Shown one piece after another: positions 35,188 to 43,045 of a stretch of 64,000 nt of DNA. The translations under genes and the position numbers were made by a program. Under the pieces are notes generated by a model. That model did no database searches and was not told the DNA's origin. It was given only the letters and a program-made list of their open reading frames with translations. The stretch is from the NCBI GenBank assembly GCA_963848335.1, contig CAWKDD010000001.1, positions 682,001-746,000 on the forward strand. The letters are read 5' to 3'. Origin of the DNA: Chersky-840 sp963848335 (GTDB lineage: Bacteria; Actinomycetota; Acidimicrobiia; Acidimicrobiales; UBA8190). Position 1 is the first letter of the stretch; each line of letters opens with the position of its first letter.

Positions 35188-36182
35188 GCCGGGGCCTCCA
35201 CCGATCGCGACCGGGCCCGCAACAGGAGCTGACCCCCCACGTTGACGAGGGCGGAGAGGGCGAGGAGCACCACCACGAGGCCGATGACCGAGGCGCGGTC
35301 GAGCCCGGGACTGGCTTCACCGAAATTGTTGATGATGGCGGACCCCAGCGTCGCCCCCGGGGCCAGCAGCGAGTGAGGGAGGGCGTAGTTGTTGCCGATC
35401 ACCATGGCCACGGCGATGGTCTCGCCCATGGCGCGGCCGATGCCCAGCGTCACCGCGGCCTCGATCCCGGTACGGGCACCGGGAACCACCGCCGTCGTCA
35501 CCACCTGCCACCGGGTGGCCCCGAGCGCCCGCGCCGCCTCGCGGTCTTCGACCGCCACCGCCGACATCGACGTGCGGGACAGCGCCACGATGGTGGGCAG
35601 GATCATCACGGCCAGCACGGTCCCGGCCAGGAGCATGCTGGGCCCCAGGGCCGGACCGTGGAAGAACCACTCCAGGACGGGAACCTCCTTCAAGAAGGGC
35701 TCGACGTGGTGGGTGAACACCGGCTGCAGCACGAGCAGCCCCCACAACCCGACCACGATGCTCGGCACCGCCGCGATGAGGTCGATGGCCACGGTCAGGG
35801 GCGCGGCCAGCCATCTGGGGGCGAACTCCGACAGGAAGGCGGCGGTGCCCACGCCGATGGGCACGGCCAGGACGATGGCCACCGCGGTGGTGATGAGCGT
35901 GCCCACGACGAAGATCCCCGTCGGATAGACGTCCTTCGCCGCGTTGTAGGTCCCCGACCACAAGAAGCTCAGCCCCGAGTGCGCGAACGCCTGGCTCGAC
36001 GACACCAGCAGGCTGACCACCAGCGCCACCACGATGGCGGCGAACAGCGTCGCTCCCGACCAGCGCGCCACCGCGTAGGCGCGGCCACCGGGCCGGGCCG
36101 AGCGCCGGCGCAGGGCCTCCTTCACCCCGCCCACGGGCGTGAGCCGGGGCGGAGGGATCTCCTCGAGCAAGGTGGGCGTCAT
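35184..36182 (-). CDS. pstC: Phosphate ABC transporter permease PstC
   Basis: Membrane partner of PstA, 332 residues. The cytoplasmic N-terminus is followed by six helices, with FLWSGTYNAAKDVYPTGIFVVGTLITTAVAIVLAVPIG and the PstC motif LSEFAPRWLAAPLTVAIDLIAAVPSIVVGLWG. The EAA loop is VEDREAARALGATRWQVVTTAVVPGARTGI. GRAMGETIAVAMVIGNNYALP is a PstC signature. It lies 50 bases after pstS. Confidence 0.95.
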   Translation of the reverse strand: MTPTLLEEIPPPRLTPVGGVKEALRRRSARPGGRAYAVARWSGATLFAAIVVALVVSLLVSSSQAFAHSGLSFLWSGTYNAAKDVYPTGIFVVGTLITTAVAIVLAVPIGVGTAAFLSEFAPRWLAAPLTVAIDLIAAVPSIVVGLWGLLVLQPVFTHHVEPFLKEVPVLEWFFHGPALGPSMLLAGTVLAVMILPTIVALSRTSMSAVAVEDREAARALGATRWQVVTTAVVPGARTGIEAAVTLGIGRAMGETIAVAMVIGNNYALPHSLLAPGATLGSAIINNFGEASPGLDRASVIGLVVVLLALSALVNVGGQLLLRARSRSVEAPA

Positions 36183-36232
36183 GGGTCGCCCGACCTAGGT
36201 GTTCACGGGCCGGGTGACGATCGCGACGGTGC

Positions 36233-37579
36233 TCACGAGAACAGGGGCTTGCCCGCCGAGTTCTCGAGCCCGAGCAGTGTCTGGTGTGCCAGCGACACGA
36301 CGTTGGCCGGCAGAGGTGAGTAGCCGAGCGCGGCTGCTTGTTGCTGGCCGGTGGTGGTGACCCAGTCGAAGAGCTTGCCCAGCACCACGCCCAGGGTGGT
36401 GTTGGACTGCTTCTGGTAGAGGAGGGTCCAGCTGAAGTTGGCCAGCGGGTAGGTGCCGGCTCCGGGCCCGTTCACGATGTTGAAGTTGGAGGCGCTCAGA
36501 CCCGAGGCCTGGGCCCCCGCCGAGGCGATGCTCGACTGGGACGGGGTCACGAAGCTCCCCGCTTGGTTCTTGAGCGCGGCGTTGGTGAAGCTGGCCTGGA
36601 GCGAGTAGGCGTACTCGACGAACCCGATGGCGCCGGGGGTCTGCTGGATGTAGCCGGCCACCCCGGTGTTGAGCTGCTCGCCCACGCCCACGGTGGTGAT
36701 GGGCCACTTGGTCGAGGCCGTGGTCCCCGCTTTGGAGCTGGTCCAGGCCGAGCCACCGGTGTCGATCAGGTACTGGTCGAGGTCGTATCCCGGGCCCGAC
36801 GAATCGGCGCGGTGCACGGCCACGATGGCAGTGCTCGGCAGGTTCGTGCCCGGGTTGAGCGCGGTGATGTGGGGGTCGTTCCAGTTCTTGATGGTGCCGA
36901 GGAAGATCCCCGCCAGCGTCGGGCCGTCGAGCTTCAGGCCACCACCCACACCGGGAAGGTTGTAGCTCAGTGCCACACCTCCGAGGTCCACGGGAACCTG
37001 CAAGATCGCCCCGCTCGTGCCCGTCGCCGGTGACGGGATCGGGATCTCCGAGTCACCGAAGTTCACCGTGCCCTGCTCGATGTCGGTGACCCCGACGCTG
37101 CTCCCGGCCGGGGAGTAGTTGACGCTGACGCCGTGGTTGGCCTGGTTGTAGTAGTAGAAGACCCGGGTGAAGAAGGGCTGGATCGAGTTGGCCCCGGCCC
37201 CGTTGACCTGCAAAGACGGTGACTTGGTGTCACACGTGGCGCTGAGGGGTCCACCCGAGGTGGAACAGGTGGTGCTGGCGGCGGGCACCGTGGTGGCGGT
37301 GTGCGACACGGGCTTGGCCGCGGTGGTGGTGGTGTCGGCCGCGGCGCTGGCCGTGGTGGTGGAGGGGGCCGACGCCACCGTGGTGGTCGGGGCCGCAGTG
37401 GTGGTGGTGGTGGCTGCCTTCTTCTTGGAGGCGGTCGGCGACGACGAGCCGCACGCCGCCGCTACCAGGGCCACGGCGGCCAGGGAGAGGGCGAGGGTCG
37501 ACATCCGGGGCAGGTGGCGGCGCCGGGTGTCGGGGCCAATCCGTGGGTGTCGGGCTCGACGAAGCACACCTGGCTGCAC
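36233..37579 (-). CDS. pstS: Phosphate ABC transporter substrate-binding protein PstS
   Basis: Lipoprotein phosphate receptor of 448 residues. A long basic n-region precedes MSTLALSLAAVALVAAACGSS with lipobox AAAC. A Thr/Ala-rich linker follows, then the PstS fold: LQVNGAGANSIQPFF, NYSPAGSSVGVTDIEQGTVNFGDSEIPIP and the phosphate-contacting VHRADSSGPGYDLDQYL. The GTG at 37579 is preferred because GAAGAGGAG lies eight bases upstream; the ATG at 37504 is the alternative and gives a standard-length signal. Probably induced by phosphate limitation (see the direct repeat at 37591). Confidence 0.94.
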   Translation of the reverse strand: MQPGVLRRARHPRIGPDTRRRHLPRMSTLALSLAAVALVAAACGSSSPTASKKKAATTTTTAAPTTTVASAPSTTTASAAADTTTTAAKPVSHTATTVPAASTTCSTSGGPLSATCDTKSPSLQVNGAGANSIQPFFTRVFYYYNQANHGVSVNYSPAGSSVGVTDIEQGTVNFGDSEIPIPSPATGTSGAILQVPVDLGGVALSYNLPGVGGGLKLDGPTLAGIFLGTIKNWNDPHITALNPGTNLPSTAIVAVHRADSSGPGYDLDQYLIDTGGSAWTSSKAGTTASTKWPITTVGVGEQLNTGVAGYIQQTPGAIGFVEYAYSLQASFTNAALKNQAGSFVTPSQSSIASAGAQASGLSASNFNIVNGPGAGTYPLANFSWTLLYQKQSNTTLGVVLGKLFDWVTTTGQQQAAALGYSPLPANVVSLAHQTLLGLENSAGKPLFS

Positions 37580-37590
37580 GGGCTCTCCTC

Positions 37591-37612
37591 TTCAGATCGG
37601 GTTCAGATCGGG
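37591..37612 (-). promoter_or_regulatory. Two perfect 11-bp direct repeats, PHO-box-like, upstream of pstS
   Basis: TTCAGATCGGG occurs twice in tandem with no gap. The 11-bp periodicity and GTTCA core recall the repeat units bound by actinobacterial PhoP. However, it lies only 12 bases from the pstS start and partly overlaps the ribosome site, so regulation would be at or after the start site. The AT-rich stretch 37625-37675 (TATATT, TAGTAT on the minus strand) is the probable promoter. Confidence 0.4.
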
Positions 37613-37804
37613 GCCGGGACGGACCTGTCGTCCACAACTCCAAGTGAATATAGCGATTGCATAGGAATACTATGGCTAGGGGGGGGCGTCGTCCAGCCCC
37701 CGGCCCCCACGGGCCCGGGTTCGCCGGCCTCGAGGGCGGCGCCGAGGGCCCCGGTCAGGATCAGGGTGGGCGTGGGGGCCTGCGGAGCGGGCAGAATCCC
37801 GTCC

Positions 37805-38260
37805 GTGCACATTCCGGCCAAGGTTGACTACGGCATGCGGGCCCTGCTGGCGCTCGCCGATCGAGGGGAGCCGGCCACCGCCGAGTCCCTGGCCGAGGCC
37901 CAAGGGCTCCCGGCGCGGTTCTTGGGGGCCATCCTCATCGAGCTGCGCCGGGCCGGCATCGTCTCGAGCCAGCGGGGGTCCGAAGGCGGCTACCGCCTGG
38001 CCCGCCCGGCCAAGGACGTCAGCGTGGCCGACGTCATGCGGGCCCTCGACGGGCCCCTGGCCGAGGTGCGCGGCTTGCGCCCCGAGGCGGCGCACTACGA
38101 AGGGGCCGCCGAGCACCTCCAAGACGTGTGGGTGGCCGTAAGGGCCAGCCTGCGCAACGTGCTCGAGCGGGTGAGCCTCGAAGACGTGGTGGCGGGCCGT
38201 CTGCCTCGCACCGTGGCCAGGCTGACCGAAGACCCCGACGCCTGGTCGCCGCGCCGCTGA
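37805..38260 (+). CDS. Rrf2 family transcriptional regulator
   Basis: Winged-helix regulator of 151 residues. VHIPAKVDYGMRALLALADRGEPATAESLAEAQGLPARFLGAILIELRRAGIVSSQRGSEGGYRLARP is the full Rrf2 DNA-binding domain. No cysteine is present, so unlike IscR or NsrR it cannot hold a [Fe-S] cluster in the usual way. GTG 37805 was chosen as the family N-terminus. It is divergent from pstS and may read the same intergenic region; the regulated genes are unknown. Confidence 0.9.
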   Translation: MHIPAKVDYGMRALLALADRGEPATAESLAEAQGLPARFLGAILIELRRAGIVSSQRGSEGGYRLARPAKDVSVADVMRALDGPLAEVRGLRPEAAHYEGAAEHLQDVWVAVRASLRNVLERVSLEDVVAGRLPRTVARLTEDPDAWSPRR

Positions 38261-38269
38261 GCGTTCGGA

Positions 38270-39316
38270 TCAGGCCGGCCGGGCCCTCGGCGTGCCGCGC
38301 CGCGCCCGGGACGCGCCGCGTCGGTCCCAGGTGTCGTCGAGGAAGTCGGCGATCTCGCCCGTGAGCCTGTCGGGGGCGACGCGCAGCTCGAAGATCGACC
38401 GCGCCTCGACCAGCTTGGCGTGCTCGAGCTGGCGCGTCAGATGGTCGGCGTCGGTGAAGGGGTGGATGAAGTCGATCTTGTGCCCGATGACCAGGGTGGG
38501 CGCCTTGATGGCGTGGCGGGCCTCGTAGGTCGGGGTGATGGGGCCCACGAGCATGCCGTGGAGCACCGCCGCGATCTCCTCGGGCTCGGCCGAGATCATG
38601 GTGACGACACTGTCGAGAGGAGCGATGGTGGTCTTCGGGACCCGGCGCGCCACCGCGGCCAGGAGGCGGACCAGCGGGGCCGCGTAGTGGACGCCCAGGA
38701 GCATGGGCAGGAACACCACCGCCGCGCCGGGCACCGCCCACTCGAGGACGGGCATCTCGATGAGCAGGCCCCGGACGCGTTCGGGGGCCTGGACCGCGAC
38801 CTGGAGGCTCACGTTGGCCCCCAGCGACACCCCGCCCACGACGGCCTCGTCGATGCCGAGCTCGTCGAGCAACGCCACCACGTGGCGCGCGTAGGAGTCC
38901 ATGCGGTGGACCGAGGCGTGGCGGGGCTTGTCCGACTTTCCGTGCCCGGGAAGGTCGAGGAGGATGACCTGGAATCCCCGCTCGGCGAGATCGGCGGCCA
39001 GGCGGCGGCTGAGCTGGTTGTCGAGGAGCAGGCCGTGGAGGAACACGAGGACCCGCTCCCCCTGACCGTGGCGCTCGTAGTGCAGGCGCAGGCCCTCGAA
39101 CTCGAAGCTCGCCTCCTCGAAGGGGCGGTGTTCGAAGAGCCTCGTGACGAAGGAGAGGGGTGCGATGCTGACGATGGCCCCTGCCCCCCGGCCTCCGGTC
39201 CCGGCCGGGCTGACCGTTTCCGACTGCCCTCCGGCTTCGGGGGAGCCCGCCGGCCGCGGGCGCGCCCCGCTGCGAGAACGATTGGAAGTGCCGACCCCGG
39301 CCCCCACGGACGCCAC
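38270..39316 (-). CDS. Alpha/beta hydrolase
   Basis: Alpha/beta-hydrolase-fold protein. LRLHYERHGQGERVLVFLHGLLLDNQLSRRLAADLAERGFQVILLDLPGHGKSDKP leads to the nucleophile elbow GGVSLGA (Ser in GxSxG). A late acid and His are in KIDFIHPFTDADHL. The first 60 residues are Gly/Ser/Arg-rich and may be unstructured or not translated; an internal start near the FVTRLFEHRPFEE segment would give about 290 residues, closer to the family. Substrate unknown. Confidence 0.88.
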   Translation of the reverse strand: MASVGAGVGTSNRSRSGARPRPAGSPEAGGQSETVSPAGTGGRGAGAIVSIAPLSFVTRLFEHRPFEEASFEFEGLRLHYERHGQGERVLVFLHGLLLDNQLSRRLAADLAERGFQVILLDLPGHGKSDKPRHASVHRMDSYARHVVALLDELGIDEAVVGGVSLGANVSLQVAVQAPERVRGLLIEMPVLEWAVPGAAVVFLPMLLGVHYAAPLVRLLAAVARRVPKTTIAPLDSVVTMISAEPEEIAAVLHGMLVGPITPTYEARHAIKAPTLVIGHKIDFIHPFTDADHLTRQLEHAKLVEARSIFELRVAPDRLTGEIADFLDDTWDRRGASRARRGTPRARPA

Positions 39317-39403
39317 CTCCAGACGTTACCCGGGTGGGATTGTGCTCCGCACCCCCCGGTGGTCAGCCGACCGCAGGCGGACCACCGGGGGGTGCAGGCG
39401 TGC

Positions 39404-40217
39404 CTAGAGCAGCCCGAGCCGACGCGAGCAGGCCGGCCACTGGCCCCACCCGCTGCGGGCCTGGAGCTTCTGGGCGGCCTGGTCCTGCACGGCGGGAGGC
39501 GCGCTCGAGGGCAACCCGCTGTAGCCCACTCCGTGCCATGTCGCCAGGCTGAACTGGTATGCGCCGTAGTAGCCGTTCCCGGTGTCGTCGGAGTAGTTGC
39601 CCCCCGACTCGCACTGGCGCAGCCGGGCCCACACCCCGCCGGCCACGGCGCCGCTGGCGGGCGTGGTGGCCGGGGCCACCGCCGTCACCGGCGCGGGGAC
39701 ATGGTGCGGTGCCGCGACGGGCACGACGTGGACCACCGGGGTGGCCACCACCACCGGCGGCGCCACCTTGGGCGTCACCGCCGGAGCCGGCGTGTGGGCG
39801 CTCACGTAGGCCAACCAGGCATAGAGCTGCTCCACGTAGTGCGTCCCGGCCGGCCGTAACAGGCCCACGTGGGACTCCTGGGCGGGCACGCCGGGCGCGG
39901 ACTGGCCCGTGGGGCGCCGACGCCGTGGTCAGCCGGGCCAGCGTGGCGCTGTACCCGGTGCCCGCCATCCGCGACAAGCCGACAGGGGGACCCACGGCTG
40001 TGGAGAAGGGCGTGGGCGAAGGCGCCACGGGCAGTGCCGCCGACGCCAATCGCATACCGGCGCCCGTCGTGTTCGGACCGGTGAGCTTTTCTCGGTGATG
40101 AAGACCGGTGCTCTTGTGTTGGTGATGGACATGGTGTGGAGAACTCGGCCGCTGGTGCAGAAAGCTCGAGCCGAGCAGCACGGCGATGGCTACGCCAAAG
40201 ATCCGGTGGTTCCGCAT
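39404..40217 (-). pseudogene. Rpf-like transglycosylase (resuscitation-promoting factor domain), frameshifted as sequenced
   Basis: Secreted peptidoglycan-cleaving protein. ATG 40217 has a perfect AAGGAGG seven bases upstream, then MRNHRIFGVAIAVLLGSS, a signal peptide. An extra base near 39899-39906 breaks the frame after TTASAPHGP; the next frame gives ESHVGLLRPAGTHYVEQLYAWLAYV, a Pro/Val linker and the Rpf domain WARLRQCESGGNYSDDTGNGYYGAYQF with the catalytic Glu, ending WGQWPACSRRLGLL. Repaired length is about 270 residues. A long leader and a promoter lie upstream (40218-40635). Confidence 0.82.
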
Positions 40218-40600
40218 CTTGTGCCTCCTTGAAGTTCACGGGATCCCCGTAGGGCTCCAGGTGGGCTTGGGAATGCGGGTGCCCGTCGTCTGGTGCATTC
40301 GTCTCGCGGAGCCGGCGCCGGGAAGGGCGGGCGGCCCTGGACTGACTGCAGGTCCGAACGAGGTGCGGGACGGAGCGACCCGGGGTTCTGGCGTTAGGCA
40401 CGGCCTCCTTCGAGCGGTTGTGGGCGGTCTTCGGACATGGTTGGGGGGCGCCGCGTTGCGCGAAGGGACCGGGACCCTGAGCGCGCGAGGGCGCACGGGA
40501 CTTCGTGTCCGGGGCGGTCCACATGAGCAGGGCCTCTGGGGCCCGGGCGACAGCCTCCGCTGCTGTCGCGTGGACTCTGCCGATGGCTTGAGTAGGAACT
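40218..40600 (-). other. Long (about 375-nt) 5' leader of the Rpf-like gene
   Basis: No gene fits on either strand here. It runs from the promoter at 40601 to the ribosome site at 40225. A small hairpin (ACGGG-GAT-CCCGT in 40239-40251) lies just before the ribosome site. Rpf genes in actinobacteria often carry structured, ligand-sensing leaders, but I could not match the ydaO (c-di-AMP) consensus, so the element, if any, is unidentified. Confidence 0.5.
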
Positions 40601-40635
40601 ATTGTAAGCGCTTGCGCATGTGCTCACAAGCACAT
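40601..40635 (-). promoter_or_regulatory. Minus-strand promoter with nested palindromes, probably for the Rpf-like gene
   Basis: On the minus strand TTGTGA (40629-40624), a 17-base spacer and TACAAT (40606-40601) form a good promoter. Two palindromes overlap it: AAGCGCTT (40606-40613) in the spacer and ATGTGCT-CACA-AGCACAT (40618-40635), a perfect 7-bp inverted repeat over the -35. This looks like a regulated promoter. The regulator is not evident. Confidence 0.6.
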
Positions 40636-40816
40636 CGGACCCCAGGCCCGGTTCCCCGGGCTGGCGACGGAACCGGCCTCACCGACGAACAGCCCCGCTG
40701 ACCAGGGATCTTGTCCGCGCCCCGGGCCCCGGCCACGGTCCTGACGGCCAGTCAGACGCGCACCCCGGGCGAGGGTCCCCCCGGGCCACGGGGCCCCGCC
40801 GGTAGCCTCTGGGCCC

Positions 40817-40990
40817 GTGGACCGAAGCACCGCCGCCCCGCCCTCGGGCCCCCCTGACAGCGTCGTCGAACCCCGTGCCGACCTGTCCACGGCTTGCCTC
40901 GCCTGCGGGGCGCCCATGCGCCCCGAACATGCGCATTACCGCTGTCCGCGCTGTGGGTGGCGCGACAGTTGCTGTGACGGTCCGTACTGA
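40817..40990 (+). CDS. 57-aa zinc-ribbon protein
   Basis: A GTG start at 40817 gives a 57-residue protein whose end reads ACLACGAPMRPEHAHYRCPRCGWRDSCCDGPY. Two CxxC pairs plus two more Cys make a zinc ribbon. Small proteins with CPRCGWRDSCCDG endings recur in actinobacteria, which supports real translation. No obvious SD was found. It converges on surE. Role unknown; a nucleic-acid or protein adaptor is possible. Confidence 0.75.
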   Translation: MDRSTAAPPSGPPDSVVEPRADLSTACLACGAPMRPEHAHYRCPRCGWRDSCCDGPY

Positions 40991-41017
40991 CGACCGCGTT
41001 TTCAGGTCGGCAGGCGC

Positions 41018-41058
41018 TTCTCGGACGGCAGATTCTCGGACAGTTTCTCGGACGGCAG
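41018..41058. repeat. Three short direct repeats TTCTCGGAC(GGCAG)
   Basis: TTCTCGGACGGCAG at 41018-41031 and 41045-41058, with a shorter TTCTCGGACAG at 41033-41043. They lie between the convergent stops of the zinc-ribbon gene and surE. Confidence 0.7.
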
Positions 41059-41060
41059 CC

Positions 41061-41937
41061 TCAGCCTGAGGGTGGGTCCCCGCCCGGGTCCTGCCCGGCT
41101 CCGACCCCCGGCACGTCGTAGAGGGCCTCGAGCGCGCCGTCGAGGACGTCGTCGGCCTCGGCGCCGGCCTCGCGCACGCCGACGAGCGCCGTCAGCGACG
41201 CGTAGTCGCGCCCCAGCAGCCCGGCGTCGGTGTCGGGGTGCACCAGAGTGCTGGTCCCCGGGGCGGTGAGGTCGAGCCGCAGGGTGCCGGTCTGGCCCGG
41301 GGGCAGGGCCACGTGCGGGAGAGGCGTGCTCCCGTCGCCGGTGTCGTGGACGGCGGAGCGGATGGTGCCGCCTCGTCCCAGCCGTCCGTGGCGCAGCCCC
41401 CGCAGCTCGGGGAGTGCGACGTTGGGCACGTTCAGATTGAGCGTCGTCCCCGCCGGTGCCGAGGCCAGAACCGGTACGAGAGCGCGGGCCATGGTGGCGG
41501 GCGTCTCCCACGGCACCGGGTCGTCGCCCCAGCGGATGGAGACCGCCAGGCAGCGCAGCCCGAAGTGGGCGGCCGTGAGGGCGGCGCCCACCGTCCCCGA
41601 GTGCAGGGCCGACCTCCCCACGTTGATGCCGTGGTTGATCCCCGACAGCACGATGTCGGGCAGGGGGCCGAAGCCGCCCACGCAGGCGAGGATCACCGCC
41701 AGGGCAGGGGGCCCGTCGATGCCGTAGGTGGGCATGTCGCCGAGACCCTCGATGGCGTGGGCCTCGTAGTCGACCCCGTCGCGGCGAATGGACCGGTCCG
41801 ACCGCGGCCCCGGACCCGCTGTAGTCGATCATGGGCGCCACCACCACGACCTCGTGGCCGGTGGAGGCAGCCGCCCGGGCCAGCGCGGCGATGCCCGGGG
41901 CGCGCACACCGTCGTCGTTGGTCACCAGTATCCGCAA
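41061..41937 (-). pseudogene. surE: 5'/3'-nucleotidase SurE, frameshifted as sequenced
   Basis: Metal-dependent nucleoside monophosphatase active in stationary phase. The TTG at 41937 is the likely start because GGAGGG lies just upstream and it yields MRILVTNDDGVRAPGIAALA, with the metal-binding Asp-Asp. VVVVAPMIDYSGSGAAVG continues the motif. One extra base within 41789-41812 breaks the frame; the next frame reads DYEAHAI then MPTYGIDGPPALAVILACVGGFGPLPDIVLSGINHGINVGRSALHSGTVGAA, with the conserved SGIN and NVGRS and the rest intact. It is divergent from the aldose epimerase gene. Confidence 0.85.
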
Positions 41938-42106
41938 AGGACCCTCCGGTTCGTGGCCCCCCACGCTGCGTCGACCCGAGCCGGGCGCCGGCGCCGACTC
42001 CTGCGTCTACCATACCGGTGCCCGCGGGCCGCTCCCCGAGCCCACACCACGCCAACGCGCGCCGTCCACGGCGCTGCACCCCGACGACCGGACACGAGCC
42101 AGCCAC

Positions 42107-43039
42107 TTGCCTCTCACCGCAGACCGAACGCTGGCCCCTTCCGGGGTGCAGTACGACATCGGGCACGGACGCCAGCAGGTGGTCGTCACCGAGGTGGGCG
42201 CCACCGTTCGCTCTTACACGGTGGACGGCATCCCCGTGCTCGACGGGTTCGGCCTCGACGACATGTGCGACTCGGGGAGAGGCCAGGTCCTCGCCCCGTG
42301 GCCCAACCGCCTGGGCGACGGCCGCTACAGCTACGGGGGGCGCGACGCCCGGGCCGCCCTCGACGAGCCCGACCGGCACAACGCCATCCACGGGCTGGTC
42401 CGTTGGCTCCCCTGGCAGGTGGTGTCGAGGGCCCAGAACGTGCTCGCGCTGGGGTGCACGTTGCATCCCCAGCCCGGCTACCCGTGGCGGCTGGCTCTGG
42501 TGGTCGAGTACCGCTTGGGGCGCGACGGGCTCATGGTGTCGTCGAGCGCCACCAACCTCGATGCCACCGCGGCCCCCTTCGGCATGGGGTTCCATCCCTA
42601 TCTGACACTGTCGGCGCCGATCGACTCGATGTCGCTGGCCATCCCCGCCCGCCGGCGGCTGGTGACCGACGAACGGGGACTGCCCACGGCCAGCAGCGCC
42701 CTGGCGGGCTCGGAGCTCGACTTCACGGCGCGGCGCTGGATCGGGCCCACGGTCCTCGACACCGCCTTCACCGACCTGCAGCGCGATCCCGACGGCATGG
42801 CGCGGGTCGAGCTCGACGACACCGCCGGGGGCCGGGGCGTGACCCTGTGGATGGACCAGCGCTTCGGCTACGTGATGGTGTTCACCGGGGACACGCTCGA
42901 ACCCGCCAGCCGGCGCCGGACGTCGGTGGCCGTGGAGCCCATGACCTGTCCCCCCGACGCGCTGCGCTCGGGCACCGATCTTCAGCGTCTGGAGCCCGGT
43001 GCCTCGTGGAGCGGCCGCTGGGGGATCAACCCCCGCTGA
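42107..43039 (+). CDS. Aldose 1-epimerase family protein
   Basis: Galactose-mutarotase-fold enzyme that interconverts alpha and beta sugar anomers. EVGATVRSYTVDGIPVLDGF, PWPNRLGDGRYSYGG and HNAIHGLVRWLPW carry the expected Arg and the first catalytic His. PFGMGFHPYLTL holds the second His, and the catalytic Glu should be in the C-terminal SVAVEPMTCPPDAL. Length about 310 residues. TTG 42107 gives the family N-terminus; GTG 42146 (VQYDIGHG) is an alternative. It converges with the GGDEF-EAL gene, six bases away. Confidence 0.88.
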   Translation: MPLTADRTLAPSGVQYDIGHGRQQVVVTEVGATVRSYTVDGIPVLDGFGLDDMCDSGRGQVLAPWPNRLGDGRYSYGGRDARAALDEPDRHNAIHGLVRWLPWQVVSRAQNVLALGCTLHPQPGYPWRLALVVEYRLGRDGLMVSSSATNLDATAAPFGMGFHPYLTLSAPIDSMSLAIPARRRLVTDERGLPTASSALAGSELDFTARRWIGPTVLDTAFTDLQRDPDGMARVELDDTAGGRGVTLWMDQRFGYVMVFTGDTLEPASRRRTSVAVEPMTCPPDALRSGTDLQRLEPGASWSGRWGINPR

Positions 43040-43045
43040 ACCGCC

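Noticed and set aside
40218..40600. ydaO (c-di-AMP) riboswitch upstream of the Rpf-like gene
   Set aside because: I looked for the conserved segments of that riboswitch in the minus strand and could not find them.
40602..40618. LacI-type operator TGTAAGCGCTTGCGCA
   Set aside because: Only the AAGCGCTT core is perfect and no LacI gene is near; it is listed as part of the promoter instead.
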